Shown piece after piece: positions 1 to 6,622 of a stretch of DNA of 18,844 nt. How positions within the stretch are numbered: the first letter of the stretch is position 1; the number at the start of each line of letters is the position of its first letter. Below the pieces are notes generated by a model. It was not told where the DNA came from and did no database searches. It worked only from the letters and a program-made list of their open reading frames with translations. The position numbers and the translations under genes are program-made. The DNA comes from JALHNF01 sp031972295 (GTDB lineage Bacteria > Patescibacteriota > Minisyncoccia > Phycocordibacterales > UBA5272): contig DALYEZ010000011.1 of the NCBI GenBank assembly GCA_031972295.1, positions 1 through 18,844 of the forward strand. Reading direction: 5' to 3'.

Positions 1-73
1 GGCTGCCAGGCTTGGACTCGAACCAAGATAACATCCTTCAGAGGGATGCGTCCTACCATTAGACGATCTGGCA
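1..73 (-). tRNA. tRNA-Gln, anticodon CUG
   Basis: The reverse complement folds as a full cloverleaf. The acceptor 5' strand is TGCCAGA and the 3' strand CCTGGCA, with discriminator G followed by CC; the last A of CCA would lie just outside the window. The D arm is GTCT/GGAC with GG in the loop. The anticodon stem is CATCC/GGATG around loop CTCTGAA, so the anticodon is CTG, reading the glutamine codon CAG. The T arm is CTTGG/CCAAG with loop TTCGAGT. The weak U1-A72 pair fits glutamine tRNAs. Oddities are an A7-C66 mismatch at the base of the acceptor stem and a 4-nt variable loop; A15 can still pair with U48. Only the amino acid charged depends on family knowledge. Confidence 0.93.
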
Positions 74-79
74 ATGGAC

Positions 80-111
80 CTTATACTACCGCGAAATCGC
101 CATATTTTCAA
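80..111 (-). promoter_or_regulatory. Candidate promoter of tRNA-Gln
   Basis: On the minus strand TTGAAA (106-111) lies 17 nt upstream of TAGTAT (83-88). A better -10 look-alike, TATAAG, overlaps it at 80-85. Either would start transcription within about three bases of the tRNA 5' end at 73. The element fills the gap between the tRNA and the gene ending at 120. Assigned from spacing and consensus only. Confidence 0.45.
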
Positions 112-119
112 TCAGACTT

Positions 120-2321
120 CTACTTCAACGTTTTAACCAACTCAGTGAGCCTAAGAGCCGAATCTGGGTTTAAAGCCTTAATTTCAGCGTAGTATTTTAG
201 ATAGGTTGCCATGTCGCCTTTTTGATATGCTTCTACCGCTTCTTTAGCTCGGTATTCTATTTTCGCTATTTGTACTTGAGAATCATATGTCTTACTCACA
301 ACTAAATCATAATTTTGATCAAGCGCATCTTGGAGAAATTGTGGCTCTAAAGCAGACGCCTCAGCATCCCCTCTTGCTCGGTAAAGCGCAAGAATATATT
401 TTGCCCTTGCTGTGAGAAACGCGGGATTGAGATCGTATGCTTGTTTGGTAATTTCAACAGCCTTTTCATAGTCACCAGCAACTTGATACGCAAGTGCTCT
501 GTCGAACATAATCAGTTGTTTGTTTGGAGAAAGCTCTTGGGTTTTATTTAACAACTCTATCGCCTCTTGAGTTTTTCCAAACTGGAGTAAAAGGAGTCCG
601 GTGATCTGGAGTGTGCGGGGATTTTCTGGATCACGTTTTATTTCATCTTCAAGTTGTGTCAGCGTGAGATTTACCCACTCATTTTTTTCTTCATTAGAGA
701 TAGCTTCGCTTTGTACAATTGAAACGAGTCTTTGTCCGAGTTGCTCGCGAGCTTCGGTACGACCAAGAGGATGGGCTGTTGCTCGTTTGAACTTCTCCCG
801 AGCAACTACACTTAACTCTTCTCTTGTATATGCTGTGCCAATATTTTCTCGTGTCCACGCTTGTGCCTGAGCATCACCTGATGCAGTAATAATGACTTCT
901 GTATACTGCATGCCTTGAATAAGGGCAGCTCCTGCTGTCCATGGTTTATACACTAAAGAATACATCCCTACTAGACCAATGAGAGAAAGAAGGGTGGCAA
1001 TGGCGATTGATTGTTGTTTTGAAAGCAATACAATCGTTTGCTTTTCTGAAGGATACGCCTTCCATGCTATGTAGGCGAGAATAAAGACAAACAATATGTA
1101 ACTTGCGATATTATCGAATACAAAAAGGTTAAACACAAAATACGCTCCCAGAAGTCCTGACCACAGAGATTTTTCTATAACAGAAAAATTTTGTCGCAAA
1201 GAACGCGCAAACCACATAACATAGATTGGTGTGGCAAACAGTGCTAGATACGCAAGAAGTCCGAGTACCCCACCAGCAATCATCCAATCAAAGAAAACAT
1301 TATGGGAGCGGTCGTACCACGGCTCATAGTCTGCCATGCGAGGATCGAAGTGACTTGAGAAGACATATAAAAAGTTGTCTTGCCCCCAGCCAAGCAAAGG
1401 TCGTTCTTTGAAACCTTGAAAACTCATATTCCAAATAAGGAGACGAGATGTTGCTGTATGTTCCCCTGTGGAAATACTCGCGATTCGATTTAATACTGGT
1501 GAATTTTTCACTATCTCCGCATCTTTGTTTGAGAAAAGTAAAACCCCTGCCACAAGCACTAAACCAAATACCAAGCCTACAATATAACGCATGAAGGTAA
1601 AACGCTTTTCAAAAATCGCAATTAAAATAAGTGAGAGTAGCGCCCCACCGATAAATCCAAGTACTGCACCACGAGTAAGAGTGACGAAAGCAATGAAAAC
1701 ATTAAGTACTCCGATGATGCCATAGAGGTAACGTGCTGAAATTTTTTTTGTTGTGTATGCAAGCCACGCAGCAATAAACGCATACATCATGGCATACCCC
1801 GATAGATACGCTGCGTTGCCAAGTGTTGCGTCGATACGATTTGCACTTTGTTGAAATAAGTTCAGCGTGCCAAAGTATTGAGAAAAACCAAAAAAGAGCA
1901 CGTACGCATTTGCAACTAGTGATACTTTGAATATATTTCGCCAAACATCTACAGTTCGGACGAGTTGTGTCAAGAGAAGAAATGCGAGAAAGAGTAACGC
2001 GTGTGTAAACCATCCTTCCATACGCTCAAAATTACTAAACAAACTACGCATTGGATTTACACCAAAAATATCTGCAAAGAGAAGAACACTGACAAAAATA
2101 CCGAAGGCAGTGTGTATCGGGGTCAACGTTTTTACCAATTCCCGCTTTTTATATACAACATAGGCAAATAGAATTGCAGCAATGAGAGTAAGGGTGCGAA
2201 ACCAGAAATTTTTACCCGTAATAAAAGGAAAAAGGAGGGATTCGGAAATTACAATTGGGACAAAAAGGAGTGCTCCAAGCGCGATACGTCCAGTAAGCTT
2301 AGTCATAGATGAATTATTCAT
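120..2321 (-). CDS. O-antigen ligase-like (Wzy_C) membrane protein with C-terminal TPRs
   Basis: 733 aa. Residues 1-460 hold about a dozen hydrophobic segments, and the rest is soluble. The Wzy_C/O-antigen-ligase signature is visible: LTRG near residue 214-217, then a long loop (about 275-345) with R293, a PLLGWG stretch at 308-313 and SHN at 339-341, followed by another membrane segment. Family members polymerise glycans or transfer them from undecaprenyl-linked donors on the outer face of the membrane. Residues about 550-650 form tetratricopeptide repeats with typical spacing (DPENPRT, LSPNKQL, LNPAFLT), and one more repeat-like segment ends near 720. The gene is divergent from a flippase, its natural partner. 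Acceptor and substrate cannot be read from sequence. It could act as polymerase, ligase or general protein O-glycosyltransferase. Start: ATG at 2321 just behind a -10 box. Confidence 0.85.
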   Translation of the reverse strand: MNNSSMTKLTGRIALGALLFVPIVISESLLFPFITGKNFWFRTLTLIAAILFAYVVYKKRELVKTLTPIHTAFGIFVSVLLFADIFGVNPMRSLFSNFERMEGWFTHALLFLAFLLLTQLVRTVDVWRNIFKVSLVANAYVLFFGFSQYFGTLNLFQQSANRIDATLGNAAYLSGYAMMYAFIAAWLAYTTKKISARYLYGIIGVLNVFIAFVTLTRGAVLGFIGGALLSLILIAIFEKRFTFMRYIVGLVFGLVLVAGVLLFSNKDAEIVKNSPVLNRIASISTGEHTATSRLLIWNMSFQGFKERPLLGWGQDNFLYVFSSHFDPRMADYEPWYDRSHNVFFDWMIAGGVLGLLAYLALFATPIYVMWFARSLRQNFSVIEKSLWSGLLGAYFVFNLFVFDNIASYILFVFILAYIAWKAYPSEKQTIVLLSKQQSIAIATLLSLIGLVGMYSLVYKPWTAGAALIQGMQYTEVIITASGDAQAQAWTRENIGTAYTREELSVVAREKFKRATAHPLGRTEAREQLGQRLVSIVQSEAISNEEKNEWVNLTLTQLEDEIKRDPENPRTLQITGLLLLQFGKTQEAIELLNKTQELSPNKQLIMFDRALAYQVAGDYEKAVEITKQAYDLNPAFLTARAKYILALYRARGDAEASALEPQFLQDALDQNYDLVVSKTYDSQVQIAKIEYRAKEAVEAYQKGDMATYLKYYAEIKALNPDSALRLTELVKTLK

Positions 2322-2350
2322 ATAATACGCTATAGTATACCAAATAAAGC
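2322..2350. promoter_or_regulatory. Compact divergent promoter, O-antigen ligase / flippase
   Basis: Only 29 nt separate the two divergent start codons. For the minus gene, an extended -10 (TGG followed by TATACT, hexamer at 2334-2339) lies 12 nt from its ATG. For the plus gene, TATAGT (2331-2336) and TATAAT (2321-2326) are candidates. The core contains the self-complementary GTATAC (2335-2340), so -10 elements overlap on both strands. No clear -35 is present; any -35 would have to lie inside the opposite gene. Confidence 0.5.
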
Positions 2351-3562
2351 ATGTATTCCTTTCTTAAGTCTAAATTCACAGCCCACGACCAACACTGGCT
2401 CATTTATGCCCAAACCATCGGAAGTCTCCTTTCCCTCATACAACTTATTATACTAACAAGAGTTTTAGAGCCAGAAGTCTTTGGACAATATAGGTACGGG
2501 ATAGCAATCAGTATGATTGTGCCACTTTTTTTCTTGAGCGGTATTCCAAACACAATTACTTCAATGATTGCAAAAGGTCAAGAAAATATCTTTTTTGCTG
2601 CAATCAAAAGATATATTTATTCAACAAGAATACCCACGGTTTTCTTTCTCATTACCTCTCTGTCTCTTCTCTATCTTAATTTTACTTTTCTAGGACTAGT
2701 ACTGCTACTAATTACGATATGCTCTCCTTTATATCAAACTGTTCAGTTTTATGGTTCATATCTTAACGGAAAGCAAGATTATAAACGCATTTTTTTATAC
2801 GGACTTATCCCAGACATAATTGCTATTACATCTGTCATTCTTGCGAGTATTTTTTTTAGTACTCAACCCCTTGTTATTCTCGGAGTATTCCTGTTGTCAA
2901 ATAGTCTCGGGACACTGATTCCTTTTTTACTTACGGTCCGAACATACAAAATAAAGTTTGAAAGTAAGATAACTTCGGAAGACCTCATTTCGCTTTCAAA
3001 AACAGTAAGTCAGTCTAACTTAATTCAAGGTGTTGGAGGGCAAATCGATAAACTCATCTCATTTCACCTCGTAAGCAGTAGTGGTCTTGCTGTGTATTCA
3101 ATTGTAACAATGGCCGTACAACAGTTTAGGGGATTCCAGAAAATTCTTTACGCGATACTTCTTCCAAAACAATCCCTTAACAGAGATCATACACATTTTT
3201 ATAAAGCGCTTTGGCTTTATATTGGAGTAAGTGCTCTTTTTTGCGTAGCTTATATTATTACAGCGCCAGTCATTTTCACTATACTTTTTCCTCAATACCT
3301 TGCGTTTGTTCACCTTTCACAATTTGCTTCAATTGCCATCATATTTACACCACTTACCTTTTTTACTTTAAGCACACTGCATGGACGACATGACAAAAAA
3401 AGTACTCTGCAATACACCACAATAACAACAATACTTTCAACAGTGCTATTACTTATTGGAAGTCTTTTTGGAGGAACGCCTGGGGTTACATTTGCGTTTG
3501 TCGTTTCAAGTGCCCTTTCCGGAATCCTTGGGCTTTTCTTCCTTAAAACTCACTCTTCTTAA
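2351..3562 (+). CDS. Wzx-type polysaccharide flippase (MATE/MOP-like)
   Basis: 403 aa and almost entirely hydrophobic, with about 12 predicted membrane spans. The N-terminus has the family's typical opening: an amphipathic stretch, a first span with SLLSLIQLIILTRVLEP, then EVFGQYRYG, matching the LxRVLxPxxFGxY signature of polysaccharide-transport flippases. Such proteins move undecaprenyl-diphosphate-linked oligosaccharides across the cytoplasmic membrane. It is somewhat shorter than many relatives (usually 420-500 aa). It is divergent from the Wzy_C-type gene, which would use the flipped lipid-linked glycan. Its 3' end overlaps the convergent methyltransferase gene by 20 nt. There is no Shine-Dalgarno before the ATG (preceded by AAATAAAGC). 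Confidence 0.82.
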   Translation: MYSFLKSKFTAHDQHWLIYAQTIGSLLSLIQLIILTRVLEPEVFGQYRYGIAISMIVPLFFLSGIPNTITSMIAKGQENIFFAAIKRYIYSTRIPTVFFLITSLSLLYLNFTFLGLVLLLITICSPLYQTVQFYGSYLNGKQDYKRIFLYGLIPDIIAITSVILASIFFSTQPLVILGVFLLSNSLGTLIPFLLTVRTYKIKFESKITSEDLISLSKTVSQSNLIQGVGGQIDKLISFHLVSSSGLAVYSIVTMAVQQFRGFQKILYAILLPKQSLNRDHTHFYKALWLYIGVSALFCVAYIITAPVIFTILFPQYLAFVHLSQFASIAIIFTPLTFFTLSTLHGRHDKKSTLQYTTITTILSTVLLLIGSLFGGTPGVTFAFVVSSALSGILGLFFLKTHSS

Positions 3563-4175
3563 AAACCCAGAAATACCCGAGCGGAATTCTATCTCTTAAT
3601 TTTTGAAACGGAGGAAGTATGAGCAATGTTTTGTCGATTAAAATACAAAGACTTTTCCCTATATTCCTTAAGACAGTCGTAGGAATACTTCCTCCGACTG
3701 TCTGCCACAACAAAGAAAATATTCCATACCCGAGAACCTCAATTCCCTCAACAGTAAACCCATGTTTAGCCGCAAGTCCTCGAAGAGCACTCTCTGTGTA
3801 TCTAAAATAATCGTCAGGACTTCCATGTACATGAAACATAAAAGGTGTGGAAGATACAAATCTACCACCAGGTTTTAGTACTCTGTATACTTCACTGAAT
3901 ACAGGATGAAAATCAAAAATATGCTCAAGCACATTCATAGAAACAACTGTGTCAAAAGAACTTGATTCTAAAGGAAAGGGTTTTTGAATATCAAAAACTA
4001 AGTCGCAACCATAACTGGGATTAATATTCACCGTGGTGATTCGTTTAGCTCCAGCAAGCAGTGCGTGGTAACCAGATTTTGTACTTCCACCAATATCAAG
4101 AACTGCTCCATTTACAGGGGTTTTTTCTAGCTGTTCATACTCACACGCACGAAGAATTGAATAATTTTTATTCAT
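3543..4175 (-). CDS. Class I SAM-dependent methyltransferase (glycan-cluster type)
   Basis: 210 aa from ATG 4175. A longer reading to 4199 exists, but ATG 4175 sits in the ATGAATAA overlap with the upstream gene's stop, which favours translational coupling. SAM motif I is VLDIGGST (25-32). The post-motif FDTVVSMNVLEHI (74-86) and RVLKPGGRFV (98-107) are typical of the Methyltransf_11 family. The segment HGSPDDYFRYT (117-127) is often seen in methyltransferases of polysaccharide clusters. The hydrophobic C-terminus (about 150-190) may touch the membrane. A sugar or lipid-glycan substrate is inferred from neighbours only. The coding sequence carries a strong internal hairpin at 3671-3703. The 3' end overlaps the flippase by 20 nt. 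Confidence 0.8.
   Translation of the reverse strand: MNKNYSILRACEYEQLEKTPVNGAVLDIGGSTKSGYHALLAGAKRITTVNINPSYGCDLVFDIQKPFPLESSSFDTVVSMNVLEHIFDFHPVFSEVYRVLKPGGRFVSSTPFMFHVHGSPDDYFRYTESALRGLAAKHGFTVEGIEVLGYGIFSLLWQTVGGSIPTTVLRNIGKSLCILIDKTLLILPPFQKLRDRIPLGYFWVFKKSEF
3609..3696. repeat. 12-bp inverted repeat competing with the hairpin
   Basis: CGGAGGAAGTAT at 3609-3620 is the exact reverse complement of ATACTTCCTCCG at 3685-3696, separated by 64 nt. The right arm lies within the palindrome at 3671-3703, so the two foldings are mutually exclusive in a transcript. Confidence 0.65.
3671..3703. repeat. Near-perfect palindrome inside methyltransferase gene
   Basis: AGACAGTCG (3671-3679) pairs with CGACTGTCT (3695-3703). 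Inside it, AGGAA (3681-3685) pairs with TTCCT (3689-3693) around loop TAC, and one mismatch (3680/3694) interrupts the stem. No T-run follows on either strand, so it does not look like an intrinsic terminator. Confidence 0.7.
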
Positions 4176-4800
4176 ATTTTTTTCTTGCAACCACAACAAG
4201 GGTTTCCGTAAACTTATCTGTAATAAAAGATATCAGAAAGTAGAGAAAATCTAAAAAACGTTTCTTCCAGCTTGGTTTAAAATCAGTATCCAATGTATAT
4301 AGGTAGTCAACAGAAACTACTTCAAAATTATTTTTCTTAAGTAAGCAGGTAAGTGTTTTACTATTAAAATAGCAGGTGTGATCACTATTAACAGTTGGTT
4401 CTTTCTTGGTTATCTTTTCAGCAATATTATATAAATTAAATGTATTTGGTGTGGTAATAATCAAACTACCAGTATCATCGAGTAACCGATAACAAGCATC
4501 TAAAAAATGTCCCGGATTTGATAAATGCTCAATAACATCCCCAGCAAAAACCTTTGTAAACCGCACTGAGAAATCAGCATTTTCTGCGCTTGTTTTCTGA
4601 TAGTGATCTTTCGGAGAAACTTTACTTTCATCATATGCAAGATCTACACCATACACCTGGGCTCCAACTTCCTTTATTATGTTATGCGGCCAATCTTTAG
4701 AATCATACAAAACACCCTGTCCCCAAAAACCCACATCCAAAACAGAGTCCTCTTTTTGTATTAAGGATTGTATGAGGTGCTTCTTGTTTTTGTAAACCAT
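4168..4800 (-). CDS. Class I SAM-dependent methyltransferase
   Basis: 210 aa from ATG 4800. An in-frame TTG at 4848 would add 16 residues. ATG 4800 is preferred because GGAAGG lies 7 nt upstream, one of the few good Shine-Dalgarno sites in the window, and because a TATAAT box at 4829-4834 would lie inside the longer reading. SAM motif I is VLDVGFWGQG (20-29). The acidic motif II residue is D53 (YGVDLAYD), and GDVIEHL (87-93) and SLIITTPNTFN (112-122) follow. The fold matches Methyltransf_11/23-like enzymes. The C-terminal segment FLDFLYFLISF is hydrophobic. It shares an 8-nt overlap with the downstream methyltransferase, so the two are probably made together. Substrate unknown; the setting suggests a sugar or glycolipid. 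Confidence 0.8.
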   Translation of the reverse strand: MVYKNKKHLIQSLIQKEDSVLDVGFWGQGVLYDSKDWPHNIIKEVGAQVYGVDLAYDESKVSPKDHYQKTSAENADFSVRFTKVFAGDVIEHLSNPGHFLDACYRLLDDTGSLIITTPNTFNLYNIAEKITKKEPTVNSDHTCYFNSKTLTCLLKKNNFEVVSVDYLYTLDTDFKPSWKKRFLDFLYFLISFITDKFTETLVVVARKKYE

Positions 4801-4828
4801 ATAAATACCTTCCAGTGGAAATGACCCC

Positions 4829-4856
4829 ATTATACGTCTTGCTGCCAAATAAGACG
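4829..4856 (-). promoter_or_regulatory. Promoter with operator-like inverted repeat for methyltransferase pair
   Basis: A consensus TATAAT -10 (4829-4834, minus strand) lies 28 nt before ATG 4800. Immediately upstream, CGTCTT and AAGACG (4851-4856 and 4835-4840) form a 6-bp inverted repeat with a 10-nt centre, covering the -35/spacer region. It could be an operator or a weak hairpin ending the upstream 2OG-oxygenase transcript. No good -35 is visible. Confidence 0.5.
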
Positions 4857-4867
4857 AAAGACTGAAA

Positions 4868-5539
4868 CTACCAATGACTGTTAATGGTTAATACGAGCCG
4901 CTCCCCTACAGTGATGGGCTGAACCCCATGGAGAGAGACATCTCCAAAAAAGACATATAGATTTCCTGGGGTATATTGCACTTCTGTAAAACCAAAAAGT
5001 GTTCGGGCAACCTTCGACCATCTTAATATTTCTGAAAAGATACTCGTGAAAATTTTTATTGAAAATTTTTTTCTAAGATTGGGAAAAAGGATAAGATTAC
5101 CTTTGGTTGTATCTCCAGTTGGCAAAAGAAATGGGATGAGAAGATTAACATACGCTCCATCATAATGATATTCGGTCTCCTCTGTCTTTTTAAAATTTCG
5201 CGCATCTTTATAGGGAAAACCTATGGTCTGTTTTTCTCTACTCAAAGGAGTGTACTTTTGATTTGTCACTTCGCATCTTTTTTTATGAATAGCATCACAA
5301 AGATTAAAAATATCTTCCGAGAGCACTACTTGATACCCCTCAGTATTTTTTAATTCCTCATTTTTTTTGTTAGCAATCGTTTGTACAGAATGCTGCGCAA
5401 TGGATTGTAGTTTCTCAAACAGTTCGCCATCAAGGAAATGTGGTATTTCATAAAAACCCCTTGCAAGCACCTGGGTGACTATTTCATCAACTAACTTCTC
5501 GTTTTTTGCTATACCTGTGTAGTCTGAATGTAAAACCAT
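4868..5539 (-). CDS. 2OG-Fe(II) oxygenase-like protein (phytanoyl-CoA/prolyl-hydroxylase fold)
   Basis: 223 aa. The catalytic pattern of the 2-oxoglutarate/Fe(II) dioxygenase superfamily is visible: H125-x-D127 (HYDG), distal H204 (SLHGV) and R214 ten residues later (GERLVLTINSHW), where the family places the 2OG-binding arginine. Strands around GNLILFPN (147-154) and PGNLYVFFGD (191-200) fit the double-stranded beta-helix. The N-terminal ARGFYEIPHFLDGELFEKL resembles the opening of phytanoyl-CoA-dioxygenase-like proteins. Such enzymes hydroxylate or otherwise oxidise small molecules, lipids, sugars or protein side chains and need O2. It sits between a GT4 gene and two methyltransferases, so glycan or lipid tailoring is a reasonable inference. 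The substrate is unknown. Confidence 0.72.
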   Translation of the reverse strand: MVLHSDYTGIAKNEKLVDEIVTQVLARGFYEIPHFLDGELFEKLQSIAQHSVQTIANKKNEELKNTEGYQVVLSEDIFNLCDAIHKKRCEVTNQKYTPLSREKQTIGFPYKDARNFKKTEETEYHYDGAYVNLLIPFLLPTGDTTKGNLILFPNLRKKFSIKIFTSIFSEILRWSKVARTLFGFTEVQYTPGNLYVFFGDVSLHGVQPITVGERLVLTINSHW

Positions 5540-5550
5540 AGTATACGAAC

Positions 5551-5556
5551 ATTATA
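5551..5556 (-). promoter_or_regulatory. -10 box overlapping upstream stop codon
   Basis: TATAAT on the minus strand contains the TAA stop (5552-5554) of the GT4 gene and lies 11 nt before the oxygenase ATG at 5539. Transcription would start about 5 nt before that ATG. A second box, TATACT, abuts the ATG itself and is probably too close to serve. Confidence 0.4.
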
Positions 5557-6616
5557 ATATATTCTTGTTGTTTAATATCCCCACGATACGTGTAATAAAA
5601 GTTTCCAGAGAAAACCTAATCTCAACATACTCAACTATCTTTTTTCTGAGCATGGTAATGTCTTGCTGTGTTTGGCTTACAAGATACTTAACTTTTGATG
5701 CAGCATCTTGAGAGTCAGCCAGCACGAGCAGATTTTGATCGACATCCTGCAACATATTTTTAACAGCCTCATTCGTGCTCAAAGGAATCACCCCGCACGC
5801 CATAGCATCCAAAATAGCTTTATCCAAACTCCCTGTATTTCCAAAATGAACAAAAACATCCGTTTCTTTAAGAACTGAAATTGCTTCAGTAAGAGGTAAC
5901 GCTCCCCTCCAAATGACATTGTCTGTCAGATGATGCTTCGCAACATAATTCTGAAGGGTTTCAAAATATTTCTTATCTGTATCAGTCATGGGACCACCAA
6001 TTATTGTACAAATAGCATCTATTTTATATTCCGATTTTAAAATAAAAATTGTCTCCAAGAGAAGTTCTAATCTTTTTGAGGCAGAAATTCTCCCGATTGA
6101 TACAAGGGAAATTGGCTTTTGTAGTCCTCTTTCGAGGTTAATGTTTTTATATAGATTCACGTCTATTCCTTGCCCAACAATATGAAGTTTTGAAGTTGGA
6201 TATCGAAATCCTTCAGGTGTGGAGGAAAAAATGGCATTACACAGAATGGTTGCGATTTTTAATCTTAAACTCACTGTGCCGTGTGCATACCAAAGAGAAA
6301 TCCTTTTGCTAAGTAGTCGCCATATAATTCCCGTGGAAAGAATATACTCCGGATTCATGTGTGCGAAGACGTGAGTATAGTTTTTTCTATACTTAAATGC
6401 CTGGTACACAAGAATTAGCGGCCACATTTTAAGTCCATGCCACGTGCGTGATATATGAATAACCTCTACATTTGATGGGAAAATGTCCTCGCCTTTATCC
6501 AGACAAAATACCGTTACTTGATCACACTGCTTTGCAAACTCCAACACCCATCGCGCAAAAAATCCAAGTACTGAATTTTTACTATCAAGTGTTTGCGTAA
6601 TGATAAGTAATTTCAT
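5552..6616 (-). CDS. GT4-type glycosyltransferase
   Basis: 354 aa with two Rossmann halves typical of GT-B enzymes. The N-terminal half starts MKLLIITQTLDSKNSVLGFF and lacks the usual GGA motif. The C-terminal half carries GQGID (148-152), VSIGRISASKR (172-182), and TGSLDKAILDAMACG (261-275) in place of the usual EX7E nucleotide-sugar site; the first glutamate is replaced by glycine and the second by aspartate. The TGSLDKxxL form occurs in a recognisable GT4 subgroup. It likely transfers a hexose from an NDP-sugar on the cytoplasmic face. Its ATG lies 6 nt after the Elp3 stop, with no Shine-Dalgarno, so it is probably co-transcribed with Elp3. Confidence 0.82.
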   Translation of the reverse strand: MKLLIITQTLDSKNSVLGFFARWVLEFAKQCDQVTVFCLDKGEDIFPSNVEVIHISRTWHGLKMWPLILVYQAFKYRKNYTHVFAHMNPEYILSTGIIWRLLSKRISLWYAHGTVSLRLKIATILCNAIFSSTPEGFRYPTSKLHIVGQGIDVNLYKNINLERGLQKPISLVSIGRISASKRLELLLETIFILKSEYKIDAICTIIGGPMTDTDKKYFETLQNYVAKHHLTDNVIWRGALPLTEAISVLKETDVFVHFGNTGSLDKAILDAMACGVIPLSTNEAVKNMLQDVDQNLLVLADSQDAASKVKYLVSQTQQDITMLRKKIVEYVEIRFSLETFITRIVGILNNKNIL

Positions 6617-6622
6617 ACTTGC

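Noticed and set aside
1..73. tRNA-Gln as a substrate of the nearby Elp3
   Set aside because: Its wobble base is C34, while Elp3 modifies U34, so it cannot be a target.
601..870. 89-aa plus-strand reading frame opposite the TPR region
   Set aside because: Antisense to the TPR-coding part; composition follows from the complementary codons.
3671..3703. Intrinsic terminator for the flippase or methyltransferase
   Set aside because: No run of T follows the stem on either strand, and it lies inside the coding sequence.
4176..4199. Longer reading of the methyltransferase from a start at 4199
   Set aside because: It would overlap the upstream gene by 32 nt; ATG 4175 gives the usual coupled stop/start overlap and begins the conserved part.
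4801..4848. Longer reading of the methyltransferase from TTG 4848
   Set aside because: It would run through a consensus TATAAT box, and the ATG at 4800 has a well placed GGAAGG.
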